From positions 1-64,000 of the forward strand of contig CALDHM010000011.1 of the NCBI GenBank assembly GCA_937941455.1: a DNA stretch of 64,000 nucleotides. The letters are read 5' to 3'. Under the pieces are notes generated by a model. It made no database searches and was not told the DNA's origin. It worked only from the letters and a program-made list of their open reading frames with translations. Made by a program: the position numbers and the translations under genes. Each line of letters opens with the position of its first letter. Position 1 is the first letter of the stretch. This document shows, piece by piece, positions 35,696 to 44,987 of this stretch. Source of the stretch: an uncultured Pirellulaceae bacterium (GTDB lineage Bacteria; Planctomycetota; Planctomycetia; Pirellulales; Pirellulaceae).

Positions 35696-38527
35696 TCAGT
35701 TATGAACCAACCGTTCCGGGCGAACTTCGCGCCGTTCGCGCAGGGCTCGGTTGGTCAAAACGAACAACCCCATCAACAAGGCCGGAACCGGAGCGAGGCC
35801 GACCGTAATCATACGAATCCAATTTTCGAGCGAGCGGACTTGCCGGGCTTCCTGGGCTTTGAGCCCCTGGTTTTTCGCGGCCAGTTCTTTCTCGAGGCGT
35901 TCTCGCTCACGATCAAATCGTTCTTGGGCACCCATCGCTTCCTGGGAGGACAATTGAATCTTTTCGATAAAGCTTGTCGTTTCGTCCTTGTCGATTGATT
36001 GGAGACTCATGTCGAGTTTTTCTTGCGCCGCTTGCAGTTTTGCGTCCAACTGGCGCCGATTTTCTGCTTCGGCATCGACCCGTTGTTGCCGGTAGACAGC
36101 AATCATTTTCTCGAACGCCGTCAACGTGCGGGGGGCGGAGCGGCGATTTCGCAGCGCGACAAAATCAGCCTTGCCAGCTAATACCTCGATCGCGTTTTCC
36201 AGCAAGCGATAATTGTCCAAGGACGGACTCTTCAGGGCTTCCTGCTGCTCGTGATACATTTCGGAGACGAAATCCAAATCGGCGATCACGACGACGTTCA
36301 TTTTGGAGAGGTCACCATTTTTGCCCCGCACGTGTGCCGCAACGGTTTTGGTTTCCGGATCGATAATTGCCGGTGGGTTGGGGTGGGGCAGATACAGATC
36401 GTCGTCCGTGATTTGATTGCGGATCGGTTCCTCGCGAACGCGAATGCGGCGAGTTGCTGGATCCATCGTTTGCACTCGCTCGGTGGGGGTCATGGTGACT
36501 TTTTCCCAGGGGATCACCCCAGACCGCTCATTGAGCTGGATGAGGGGGATGAATTCCAAGTCTTCCGTGTCCAGCGACGAAAGGTGACCCGGGTAGATGA
36601 AGAGTAACTCGCGCAGATATTTCGAAATCTGATTCTCGGTATTAAAGCCTTGATTTTTCCCGGTTTCACCACGCGTCACGAATACGAAGGACGTTTCGTA
36701 TCGTCCATAATACATCGGCCATGTCGGCCCGAGATAGGTCGGCCAGTAACCGTTAAAGTTGGGGTGGGGATTGTTCAGGTGCCAGGCCACGTCGCCGTTG
36801 TTCCAACGCACGCCGATGGCATCGAAGACCCTTTTAGCAGTGCCACCATCAACCTTGGGACCCATCGTGCTGGTCAATTGCTGCGCGTAGGGTGAACGGA
36901 ACGAAACGCGAGGCTGTCGCGGGGCATTGATAATGCCGAGCTCCTGTGGCTGGCGAGAGGTCCAGAAAAAGGGGAGCGGATCGGTAAGAATTAGAACCGG
37001 CTTGCCTGTTCCGAGGTATTTCACCAAAGCGTCTGCCGCTTTATCGCTGAGACTTGCCGGGTCGGGGACGAGGAGTACATCGGGCGCATCGCGGATGTTT
37101 TCGGCTCCCTCAACATACTCAGGTAGTTCATCTTGGTTGATGTGGACCAGTTCGTAGTTCGCCTGCAGCTGCCGCATGGTCGAGGTGTAGGGGAGCCACA
37201 ACAGTCGTTCGCCGCGAAACATGATGCCGCCGAAATGCGTGTCCGTGTCGACGATTCCCAGTTTGATTTTCCAATCTTTGCGTGACGTTGTCGTTAGGGC
37301 ACGGGTCAATTCATACTCGATCGAGGATTGAGGCTCGAGTTTGGCAATCGTCGCATCGTTGTAAACACTGGAGACGAATGCCCCGAGATAAACTTTCTGT
37401 TGCACCAATTTGCCACCGACCTCACTGGTGGTTTCTTGGGCTGTGATCCCGGTACGTTCGGCCGTCTCGGCCTCCTCCGAATTGGGGCTGACGGTGACGA
37501 CATTGATGTCGATATTCTTTCCACCGGCGTAGGCGAGTTGCCGCAGCAACCCCAAGAATTGTTTCTTGACCCCGACATACTCGCGGGGAACTTCGTCGCT
37601 GACAAATGCCTGGATCGACACCAATTGTTCACCGTCGCGAATGTTTTTGAGGGCTGCTAAAGTCGTTTGATCGAGGGAGAATGATTTTTCCTTCGTCATG
37701 TCGAGCCGAGTCAGCGGGCTGGAGGAATTCACCGTCAACACGTACCCGAGCGACAGCAGAATCACAACCAGCGAGGCGAGACGAATCAAATAGCGGCTCC
37801 ACATCGATAGCGAATTGTTCGTTCGCCATTGCCGTTTGCTGATCACGATCAAGTTCAAATACAGGAACACGATCACTAAGCCGACGAAATACAAGATGCT
37901 TGAGGCTGAAATCAAGCCGCTGTTGAAATCACTCAAGTGCCAAGCGAAACCCCAACTTTCCAGCAGCGGGTTTCCCGCAAAATATCTGCCGATCACGACG
38001 GGAACCGCACCCAACAGGGCGCCCAGCACGAAAGCCACGGTGGGACTATCGGTCAGAGATGATGCGAACATGCCAATCGCCAGCAAGGCAAGTCCGGCCA
38101 GTAGATACCCAAGGTAGGTCGTGACCAGCACTCCGATATCAGGTTGCCCCAAATTGAAGAGCCCGATCAATTGAGGCAGAGAAAACAACAGGGCGATCGC
38201 ATAAACACACGCGACCGCCGTGAATTTTCCCAACAAAATTTCGACGTCCGAGGCGGGAAGCGTGAACAAAAGGGCATCGGTTCCTTGCCGCCGTTCGTCC
38301 GCCCAGACGGTCATGGTGATCGCGGGGATCAAAAACAGAAGCAGCCACGGAAACCAACTCGATAACTGGTCGAGGGAGGCGAGGTTCTCCGCAAAAAACT
38401 GCTGATTGAACATCGCCAACGAGCACATGGTCACAAATGCGCCGATGAACAAATATCCGAGAACTCCCGAAAAATACTGGGCCAGGTTCCGCATGGCGAT
38501 GGCCCAAATCACATGCAATCGAAACAT
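35696..38527 (-). CDS. Fused ABC-2 permease and GldG-like protein
   Basis: 943 residues. The first 250 residues form six membrane helices typical of GldF/ABC-2 permeases (LGYLFIGAFVTMCSLAMF, FFLIPAITMTVWADERR-like region with TVWADERRQGTDALLF). The rest is an extracytoplasmic GldG-like domain (about residues 285-780; VLILTDPLPFF, KLGIVDTDTHFGG), then a coiled-coil stretch (about 815-885) and a final membrane helix (about 910-930). GldF and GldG are usually separate; here they are one chain, a known fusion type. It works with the ATPase coded upstream and the DUF4340 protein downstream. AGGAGA lies 12 bases before the ATG. Confidence 0.88.
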   Translation of the reverse strand: MFRLHVIWAIAMRNLAQYFSGVLGYLFIGAFVTMCSLAMFNQQFFAENLASLDQLSSWFPWLLLFLIPAITMTVWADERRQGTDALLFTLPASDVEILLGKFTAVACVYAIALLFSLPQLIGLFNLGQPDIGVLVTTYLGYLLAGLALLAIGMFASSLTDSPTVAFVLGALLGAVPVVIGRYFAGNPLLESWGFAWHLSDFNSGLISASSILYFVGLVIVFLYLNLIVISKRQWRTNNSLSMWSRYLIRLASLVVILLSLGYVLTVNSSSPLTRLDMTKEKSFSLDQTTLAALKNIRDGEQLVSIQAFVSDEVPREYVGVKKQFLGLLRQLAYAGGKNIDINVVTVSPNSEEAETAERTGITAQETTSEVGGKLVQQKVYLGAFVSSVYNDATIAKLEPQSSIEYELTRALTTTSRKDWKIKLGIVDTDTHFGGIMFRGERLLWLPYTSTMRQLQANYELVHINQDELPEYVEGAENIRDAPDVLLVPDPASLSDKAADALVKYLGTGKPVLILTDPLPFFWTSRQPQELGIINAPRQPRVSFRSPYAQQLTSTMGPKVDGGTAKRVFDAIGVRWNNGDVAWHLNNPHPNFNGYWPTYLGPTWPMYYGRYETSFVFVTRGETGKNQGFNTENQISKYLRELLFIYPGHLSSLDTEDLEFIPLIQLNERSGVIPWEKVTMTPTERVQTMDPATRRIRVREEPIRNQITDDDLYLPHPNPPAIIDPETKTVAAHVRGKNGDLSKMNVVVIADLDFVSEMYHEQQEALKSPSLDNYRLLENAIEVLAGKADFVALRNRRSAPRTLTAFEKMIAVYRQQRVDAEAENRRQLDAKLQAAQEKLDMSLQSIDKDETTSFIEKIQLSSQEAMGAQERFDRERERLEKELAAKNQGLKAQEARQVRSLENWIRMITVGLAPVPALLMGLFVLTNRALRERREVRPERLVHN

Positions 38528-38626
38528 TGCGATTGAACTCTCCTGAATTTCTCAATCCAACTCTCTATTCTCTATTTCTCGATCCAACGCTCTGCGAACA
38601 GAAATCGTTGCCCAAAGGCATCCGGG

Positions 38627-39358
38627 TCAGGCCGTTGCGAGAAACCCGGTCAAGCGATGGAAAGTTGCCTCCAAACCTTCAGTCTTTGTCAACTCGCCGA
38701 TGAGGCCGTCAAACACCAAGCGGCCTTGATTGATCAAAATCACTCGATCGCAGAGGGCCTCGACTTCTTGCAAAATGTGCGTAGAAAGTAACACAGTTTT
38801 GTTTTTGCCGAGATCGCGAATCAACTGGCGGATCCCCACTAGTTGATTGGGGTCGAGACCGCTGGTCGGTTCATCGAGAATAAGTACATCGGGGTCATGG
38901 ACCAAAGCCTGAGCCATGCCGACCCGCTGCCGAAACCCGCGCGAAAGCTTGTAGATTGGCTTGTGCCACACCTCGCCCAAGTCGCATTTGTCAACGACGT
39001 AACTGATACGGTCACGCCGACGAGTGGCGTTCAAGCCGCGAGCTTTCGCGATATAGTTCACCGCCGATTCGGGAGTCATTTCGCTGTACAGCGGGCCGTT
39101 TTCGGGCAGGTAGCCGATCCGCTCGCTTCCAAGCAATCGTTGCGTCTCCATATCGAAACCAGCAATCCGCACGCGGCCCGAGGTCGGCGCCAAATAGCCC
39201 GTCAAAATTTTCATGGTGGTGGATTTGCCGGCACCATTCGGCCCCAGAAACGCGCAAACTTGGCGGCGTGGCACCTCAAACGTCACATCGCTGACAGCGG
39301 CGAAGTTGCCGTAGTGTTTATTCACACCGTTGGCAGCGATCATGATGTCATCACTCAT
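38627..39358 (-). CDS. ABC transporter ATP-binding protein (GldA-like)
   Basis: 243 residues from ATG 39358 (AAGG seven bases upstream); an in-frame extension to 39463 looks non-coding. Walker A GPNGAGKST, signature LSRGFRQRVGMAQAL in place of LSGGQ, Walker B VLILDEPTSGLDP, and switch STHILQEVE are all present. The signature variant is typical of the GldA/ABC-2 exporter branch. It should drive the GldF-GldG fusion coded next. Cytoplasmic, peripheral to the membrane. Confidence 0.93.
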   Translation of the reverse strand: MSDDIMIAANGVNKHYGNFAAVSDVTFEVPRRQVCAFLGPNGAGKSTTMKILTGYLAPTSGRVRIAGFDMETQRLLGSERIGYLPENGPLYSEMTPESAVNYIAKARGLNATRRRDRISYVVDKCDLGEVWHKPIYKLSRGFRQRVGMAQALVHDPDVLILDEPTSGLDPNQLVGIRQLIRDLGKNKTVLLSTHILQEVEALCDRVILINQGRLVFDGLIGELTKTEGLEATFHRLTGFLATA

Positions 39359-39995
39359 ATGGTTGCCTTGCTCCCTAGATCGAGTCTCAAACCAGCCCGA
39401 CTCCGCGATCTCTAAGTCGCCCGACGGGCTTAACAATCCTAAACGGCCCTGCGCGAATTCCAAAAAAATTCAAAAAAGGGGCCTGCTTAGGCCTCGCTCG
39501 TCCGCAGCAGCAGTTCCGTGCACGCTCTGAGGACGCAAGCAATCAGAAAGGCTCCCTCCACGCGGCGATCGTCGGTCGCTCCCCGTATTTTACGGACCGC
39601 TTCGGCGATGGCATGGCGTGTTAGGTGCGATTTGGAATGTACGCTGCCGTACCTGCGCTAGCCCCGGAAAATTCCACCGGACCGGAATCATCGGGACCGA
39701 ATATTTAGGTTCGGCAACTTTACCATTATGAAAAATCGGACCCACATTGCAAGTATCCCTCAGCGTGCTGCGACCGAAGGCCGTGTTCGCGATGCCGTCT
39801 CCCGAAGACGGCGAATTTGCCCCGAGCCCCCGCACGCTGCCAGCTATTAGGGTTCATACTCGGACCCCCACCGAGCACCGTCTGGGGAACCCGAGCGAAG
39901 TCGCCACTGAATCGCCAGGCGATCCGACAACGATTGCCACCTATCGTTCATCGCACAGCGTAGATTGGCTGAGGTTGAAACTTGCAGCCGACAAG
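39359..39995. other. Gene-free gap upstream of the exporter genes
   Basis: 637 bases between the GNAT gene and the ABC exporter set. A hairpin (GCCGTCT with AGACGGC, 39794-39812) is present. No coding frame is convincing, and no repeat of families A or B. Confidence 0.45.
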
Positions 39996-41036
39996 CTACA
40001 ACAGAGATTTTAACATCATGCGACCTTCGCCAACTTGTTCAAAACGAAACTTGTGGAACATCGCGCAGGCAACGGCGTCGTCCGCTGGCGCTTGGACTTC
40101 AACGACACCGATACCTTCCTGGGCCAAGCAACGCATCGACTCACCGAGCAGGTAGGTCGCCAATCCGCAGCGGCGATAGTCCTCAGCGATGCGCAGATCA
40201 TTCAGCCCCATCGCCCGCACTCCCCAGCAGCTGGCCAACGGTTCAATATCCCAAAAAGTCACCCCCCCCACCACAGCAGTCCCATGACGTTCTGTCAATT
40301 CGAATCGCGAGCGGGTCGCGAAGCCCATCGTGCAGGCATCCCACCAAGTTTCGAAAAGCGGATCCGTATTCACCTGTACCTGGTATTGTCGCCGCACGGT
40401 CATTTGCTGGCTGTCCACGAGCGGACGAAAACCCGCCAAACGCCGATGAAAGATCAACACTTGCCCGCACACCGTAAAGCCACCGCGCTCCAAGGCCTCG
40501 AACATCACATGGTCGTCGGCCAAGACTCCGGGAATGCGACTGCCTCCATACAAGCCATGGTAGTAAGGGGAAGCCGGGAACCGGCCACCTGCATGGACAC
40601 ACTCGGCGCCAGCCTCTTGCAGGTACGATCCGGCTCGTTCCAGCAGCTCCGCCGCGATTTCCGGACCATCGGATCGCTCGATCACGCGCAGCTGCGAGAC
40701 GACCCCTTGCCGCCGATCGATATCGGAACCATCTGGAAGTGGGCAAAATCCCGTTTGAACGAAACCTACAGGTTGGTCATCGTCGAAAGCTAAGATCAAT
40801 CCGCGGGCCTCGAAGTAAGGTTTCGCGGCAATCAAGTCATCAAACATTTGATGCGTGAGACGATCCGCTAAGCCACGAAAACGCCGCTGTTTCCGCCAGA
40901 TCTCGACGATCAAGGGAGGATCCGTATTCAAAAAGCTGCGAAACGACAGGGCCACGATCGATGCGGAGAAACAAAGAGTTGACACGCGAGCACACCAGTC
41001 GCGATCGATTCTAAACGCGCCGCCTCGAACTGACAA
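39996..41036 (-). CDS. Tandem GNAT N-acetyltransferase
   Basis: 346 residues from a TTG; a GTG 17 codons later (40985) is another possible start. Two GNAT-like halves are seen: the first about residues 40-170 (FDDDQPVGFVQTGF, LRVIERSD) and the second 210-345 (GGVTFWDIEPLA, DYRRCGLATYLLGESMRCL with the R/Q-x-x-G-x-A acetyl-CoA motif, then VEVQAPADDAVACAMFHKF). Only the second half has a clear acetyl-CoA loop, so the first half may be degenerate. The plan resembles mycothiol synthase-type tandem GNATs, but the substrate is unknown. Confidence 0.75.
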   Translation of the reverse strand: MSVRGGAFRIDRDWCARVSTLCFSASIVALSFRSFLNTDPPLIVEIWRKQRRFRGLADRLTHQMFDDLIAAKPYFEARGLILAFDDDQPVGFVQTGFCPLPDGSDIDRRQGVVSQLRVIERSDGPEIAAELLERAGSYLQEAGAECVHAGGRFPASPYYHGLYGGSRIPGVLADDHVMFEALERGGFTVCGQVLIFHRRLAGFRPLVDSQQMTVRRQYQVQVNTDPLFETWWDACTMGFATRSRFELTERHGTAVVGGVTFWDIEPLASCWGVRAMGLNDLRIAEDYRRCGLATYLLGESMRCLAQEGIGVVEVQAPADDAVACAMFHKFRFEQVGEGRMMLKSLL

Positions 41037-41052
41037 CAGAACGGAGCCAATC

Positions 41053-42789
41053 TTAACTGATCCGCAAGGGCCGCATGTCTTGATATTGGTTGCCGAACAT
41101 GTCGCGAGTCACGACCTCGAGCGCATGTACGCCAGGCTCGAGATCATCCGGCAAGGCCGCTCGCCACAGATGCGGACAGATGCTCGGCTTCGAGGCTCCG
41201 AAGTACGGCGGAGCGAGTTCCCGATCGCGCTCGTAGAGTGCCACATACGCCGGATCGTGCGCGGCGACCTGCTCCATCGCTACCCAGGGGCGATCGCCGA
41301 CACGCAGCCGAACCTCTGATTTGGTCGATCCATTGAAGACGTTAACGAATACAGCGTGTTGCGACAACTCAGCCAGCGGCACGTCGCTGGCCACATGAAT
41401 CCGCATTTGATGCTGCTTGGATTGGCCAATTGCCCGGTAACCGTCGATGTTGAAACGATTTCCCTCGAACTCCACCTCCAGATAGCCCCGCGGCGTCCCG
41501 TCGGACATCACCCCATGGGGGATGCCATCCGGCCCAGGCGCTCCGCGGAACCAACTGCCGCACAGCGTGCCGGTGATCACATGGTGATGAGGCAAGGCTC
41601 CCCGCCAGCCATGCCGCTCGTCCAAAAATACATGACCGTGCCAATGCAGGTGGGCGGAAAACGACAGCGTGTGCCGCCGCCGCTCAAGAATTCGAAATAG
41701 GTCCTCTCGATCAACCGTGCAAATGCTCGGCCCCGGATCGCCGCCTGGATGTAACGGGATATGCATCAAGAGCACCACGAGTCGCTCTTCCGGAACTTGC
41801 GCCAGATCATTGCGGATGAATTCCAATTGCCGCTCGCCGAGGAAGCCGCGGTAGCTCCCCTTGGAATTCGGATCGTTGGGATCGGCTCCTGTCCATTCGA
41901 CATTATTGAGCACCAGAAAATGGACAGGTCCCCAGTCGAAGGCATAGTAGGTCGGCCCATAGACGCGACGGAACGTTTCATTCGCGAATTGATTGGTACG
42001 CGAGTCAAAGTTTAAGTCGTGATTACCCAGCACATTGAACCAGGTACGGCCGACGAGTGACATCGCGTCGTTCAGTCGATCGAAATGCTCGAGTCGATCG
42101 AACATGATGTCCCCCAAGCTGACGCCGAAGGCGGCGCGGGACTGTTTCAACTGCGGCACTGCCGATTGAGCAATGAAATCCACCTCGCGGGCATCGCGAG
42201 GCTGCGGATCACCGCAAAGTAAAGCGGTGAATCGATCCGGCTCGACTTGCGGTCGCAAACCGAAATCGATCGACGCAGGTAATGGCCCCGTCGGTGCGAT
42301 TCCCGCATATTGTTGCTGGGGCGATCCAGCGGGGCAGTGAATGTAATAACCACGAAGAATTTGCCGGCGACATTTGGCCGGGATCCATCCTCGCGGCTTG
42401 ATCACAAAAAACGTTGTACTTTCGCCCTCGACCGGCAATTCCCAAGCACCATGTTCATCGGTACGCGTCACCAAGCGTCCGTTCGAAACAAGCACATCCG
42501 GCAACCCACGCGATCGATCCGTGCGCCGGCCGGAGCCGTCGGCATCCTCGAAAACGATACCCCGCGCCAGATCGGGCACATCCCGGGACTTGGCGAACCC
42601 GTAAGGTGCAGCCGCGAGCACTGCGCCACCGCAACTCATGGCCGCCAGGAAATCACGTCGTGGCCAGCTTCGCTGGCTCGTCGAGCTAATCTCGCGGTCA
42701 ATCACCGAGGCAGCGGCGTTGCCGTTATGGTCTGATTTGCCGAAATTCGCAGCAGTCGGCGGACGTGAGACATTCATTGCTTCGGACAT
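41053..42789 (-). CDS. Tat-exported calcineurin-like phosphoesterase
   Basis: 578 residues from ATG 42789 with GGGAG upstream; the frame is open further to 42936. A Tat signal is likely: SWPRRDFLAAMSCGG near residues 40-60. An N-terminal strand-rich (SdrD-like) domain, EDADGSGRRTDRS and TDEHGAWELPV, precedes the metallophosphatase core: LLCGDPQPRD, SLGDIMFDR, NVLGNHDLNF, HIPLHPGGD and FSAHLHWHGHVF carry the metal ligands. The C-terminal part corresponds to the metallophosphoesterase C-terminal domain. It hydrolyses phosphoesters outside the cytoplasm; the natural substrate is unknown. Confidence 0.9.
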   Translation of the reverse strand: MSEAMNVSRPPTAANFGKSDHNGNAAASVIDREISSTSQRSWPRRDFLAAMSCGGAVLAAAPYGFAKSRDVPDLARGIVFEDADGSGRRTDRSRGLPDVLVSNGRLVTRTDEHGAWELPVEGESTTFFVIKPRGWIPAKCRRQILRGYYIHCPAGSPQQQYAGIAPTGPLPASIDFGLRPQVEPDRFTALLCGDPQPRDAREVDFIAQSAVPQLKQSRAAFGVSLGDIMFDRLEHFDRLNDAMSLVGRTWFNVLGNHDLNFDSRTNQFANETFRRVYGPTYYAFDWGPVHFLVLNNVEWTGADPNDPNSKGSYRGFLGERQLEFIRNDLAQVPEERLVVLLMHIPLHPGGDPGPSICTVDREDLFRILERRRHTLSFSAHLHWHGHVFLDERHGWRGALPHHHVITGTLCGSWFRGAPGPDGIPHGVMSDGTPRGYLEVEFEGNRFNIDGYRAIGQSKQHQMRIHVASDVPLAELSQHAVFVNVFNGSTKSEVRLRVGDRPWVAMEQVAAHDPAYVALYERDRELAPPYFGASKPSICPHLWRAALPDDLEPGVHALEVVTRDMFGNQYQDMRPLRIS

Positions 42790-43251
42790 TTCGGTTGCTC
42801 CCTTATCGATCAGAACGGGCGATGAGGCGGTCGGAGTGGCTCTAGTCGGGATGGTCCTGAGGGAGGTCGTCACACCTCCGTTACCATGCCAAATCAGCGA
42901 TCGATTGTAACCATTCGAAATCCGCTCTGTTGTCACGTTTCGATCAAGAAATCGTGAATTTTCTAATTGAACAGCACCAGTTTCAATCGATTCTGCCAGA
43001 TATTGTGGATTGAAAGTGGTCGAATTTAGTTACTGTCGCCAGACGGTAGATTCCCAAAATTATCGGCGTTTTGATGAGCGCGGCTACATAAACGTGGCGC
43101 TGTCCGACGAATCTGCTCACTCGATTGGACGTTTTTCCAACCAAATCATCAGGCCATCGCAGGGACCGGAAGCGTCTTCAAACTTCAAGTTTTCGATTCT
43201 TCTTTTTCCGGTCAGATGCAGCAAGAGAATGGGCTGCTCGAGATCGAGAGG
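42790..43251. other. Gene-free gap
   Basis: 462 bases between the phosphoesterase gene and the end of the frameshift-dependent tail described at 43252. Nothing recognised. Confidence 0.45.
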
Positions 43252-43386
43252 TTAGTCCAAAAGCTCGAGTCGGCTGTTGCCGTCGACCCCTAAGCCGACA
43301 AAATCGAAGCGATGCATCGCCAACGTCGAATCGGTCAGCCAATGCTGCTCGTCGTTCGTTACGCGAAAGCTTTGTTGCCGAAAAAA
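43252..43386 (-). other. 42-codon stop-free tail reachable by a -1 shift at T6
   Basis: Just before the stop of the 112-residue gene the complement reads CGT TTT TTC, and T TTT TTC (43380-43386) is a classical -1 slippery heptamer. A -1 shift there enters a frame open for 42 codons (from 43380 to TAA at 43252-43254) reading RQQSFRVTNDEQHWLTDSTL then AMHRFDFVGLGVDGNSRLELLD. This composition is protein-like. The alternatives are a real mutation in a homopolymer or an assembly error. Confidence 0.55.
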
Positions 43387-43697
43387 CGTTGGTTTCCTCG
43401 TTCGATTAAGGCGTCGAAGGTCAAGATGGCGTGGCCCGCGCTTGGCTCCGAGCGAACAATCACCGTGACGACCGCTGGTTGATCCGCCCGCGACGGAGCG
43501 CTCCCACCGGCCGCAAGCCGGTCCGCGGCGGCAACCGCAGCGGCTTCATCCAGTCGAAATCTGAAAATGGCCTCGTTCGGGACCTCATCCACATTTGGCG
43601 CCACGGGAATGTTTTTCATGGCGGCCCAAAAGTCGGCCGCAGCGAGTCGGTCGAGCCGCACGCGCAAGAGGAACTCGAACGGCAACCCACGTAACAT
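43359..43697 (-). CDS. Hypothetical protein of a coupled small-gene pair (possibly frameshifted)
   Basis: 112 residues in the standard frame. ATG follows directly after the TAG stop of the preceding small membrane gene (TAGATG), so translation is probably coupled. The chain is helical with an Ala-rich stretch (DEAAAVAAADRLAAGG) and ends in strand-like TVIVRSEPSAGHAILTF. No family recognised and no signal peptide. The end of the frame is suspicious: a T6 run lies 25 bases before the stop and a -1 shift opens 42 more codons (to 43252), which would give about 147 residues. Confidence 0.55.
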   Translation of the reverse strand: MLRGLPFEFLLRVRLDRLAAADFWAAMKNIPVAPNVDEVPNEAIFRFRLDEAAAVAAADRLAAGGSAPSRADQPAVVTVIVRSEPSAGHAILTFDALIERGNQRFFGNKAFA

Positions 43698-43937
43698 CTA
43701 GCCCCCGAACTCCTCGGGTAACTCAATCGTTCGAATGTACGGTTCGATTGCTTTATCCGATTCGGGCAGTAACCCCAATTTTCGGCAATAGAGATTTTCG
43801 CGGGCCATGATCGCCAGCAATTCACTGCGCATTTGCTCGACGGCAAGATGAGCCACGGCCACCTTTCGCCCCGCTTCTGCGCGGTGGCGACTTACCAGAG
43901 CAACGGCCCATAAGACGACAGCAACCACGAGGGCCAA
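43698..43937 (-). CDS. Small single-pass membrane protein
   Basis: 79 residues in the open frame counted from a TTG at 43937; the true start is uncertain because the frame remains open upstream without an ATG, and the only nearby ATG (43966) is in another frame and stops after 24 codons. The N-terminus is one membrane helix (ALVVAVVLWAVALV) followed by basic and helical residues (HRAEAGRKVAVAHL). Middle gene of a three-gene run after the TPR gene; its TAG overlaps the next ATG. Function unknown. Confidence 0.55.
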   Translation of the reverse strand: MALVVAVVLWAVALVSRHRAEAGRKVAVAHLAVEQMRSELLAIMARENLYCRKLGLLPESDKAIEPYIRTIELPEEFGG

Positions 43938-43984
43938 CCAAAATAGGGTTGCAATGCTAACTTCATAGGATTCTCCCCACCGTG

Positions 43985-44905
43985 CTACTTGCTTTTGCCG
44001 AGTCGCTCAAGTTCAACCTCTGCCGCGATGTAGCCGAACGCGGCTTTAGCCGATCCGCGAACCAAACGCTCGAAAATGCCCCGCGCCCGCGCGACGTCCC
44101 CTTGCATCAGGTACCAATGCCCTACGCCGAAGCCATAGGTCGCGAGTTCCACCTCGTGGGCGGCAGCGCTGTTTTGAGACCGGCCCGAATCATCAGTCTT
44201 GCTCAAGTCGGGGAGCAAATCTGCGGGCTGCAGCAATCCGCGATACATCAGGAGACGACGGTGATAAGCATGATTTTCGATAATTTTCCAAGCGGGCGTG
44301 ACGGTTGAGATCAAATGTTCGGCTTCGTCCCGCTGGCCGAGGCGGCACAAGGTCATGTATTGCCAATCTAACACCGCGACACGCATGTCGTCGTTACTCG
44401 CCGCTTGCCAGCACCGATCGTAGGCATCGCGAGCCTTGTTGAAATCACCCGTGAGGAAGTAGGCCAGCCCCAAGTGATACCAGATATTCGCGTGCAATGT
44501 GCTGGTGGGAATTCCGGCAGCGTTCGGCTGCCCATCGGGCTCGATTTGATCCGCCGTTCCCTCGATCAGTTGGGCAGCCGCCTCGAGATCGGCGATCGCG
44601 CGGTCGAACCGACGCAGGGTGATCCAGCGGTGTCCACGATGCCGCAGAAAGCGAGCGTCCTTTGGAAAACGCTCGCGGCCTTGCGTGAACGTTTCGATGG
44701 CCTCATCGTAAAGTCCCAGATAGGCTTGCCGCCGACCGACCCAGATCCAGTGATCGGGATTGTCCGGTTCCGCATCGCGTCGCTGGACTGCCTCGAGCAG
44801 ATCGCTTTCGGGGTCGCTGCCGGTGGTTTGCCACCCGCCGACTGTCGGGCTTGGTAGGAGCGTCGCGGCGATAAGGCACGACACGAAGCGCCGGAAAAAT
44901 GGCAT
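43985..44905 (-). CDS. Secreted TPR protein
   Basis: 306 residues from ATG 44905, chosen because GAGGA precedes it by six bases; another ATG lies seven codons upstream. A signal peptide (FVSCLIAATLLPSPTVGG) is followed by several TPR repeats (YLGLYDEAIETFTQGRERF, LGLAYFLTGDFNKARDAY, GHWYLMQGDVARARGIF). It should act as a protein-binding scaffold outside the cytoplasm. It heads a run with two small genes of unknown function. No enzyme motif. Confidence 0.82.
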   Translation of the reverse strand: MPFFRRFVSCLIAATLLPSPTVGGWQTTGSDPESDLLEAVQRRDAEPDNPDHWIWVGRRQAYLGLYDEAIETFTQGRERFPKDARFLRHRGHRWITLRRFDRAIADLEAAAQLIEGTADQIEPDGQPNAAGIPTSTLHANIWYHLGLAYFLTGDFNKARDAYDRCWQAASNDDMRVAVLDWQYMTLCRLGQRDEAEHLISTVTPAWKIIENHAYHRRLLMYRGLLQPADLLPDLSKTDDSGRSQNSAAAHEVELATYGFGVGHWYLMQGDVARARGIFERLVRGSAKAAFGYIAAEVELERLGKSK

Positions 44906-44987
44906 CGAAGTTCCTCGCATGAACATGTGATGGGACTCGCGCTATTTTAACGGCCAACAAGCGGCGCGTTCGATCAGAGTGGCGTCG

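Noticed and set aside
39590-39835. An 81-codon frame in the gap left of the GNAT gene
   Set aside because: No start signal, no repeat or family resemblance; the surrounding sequence looks non-coding.
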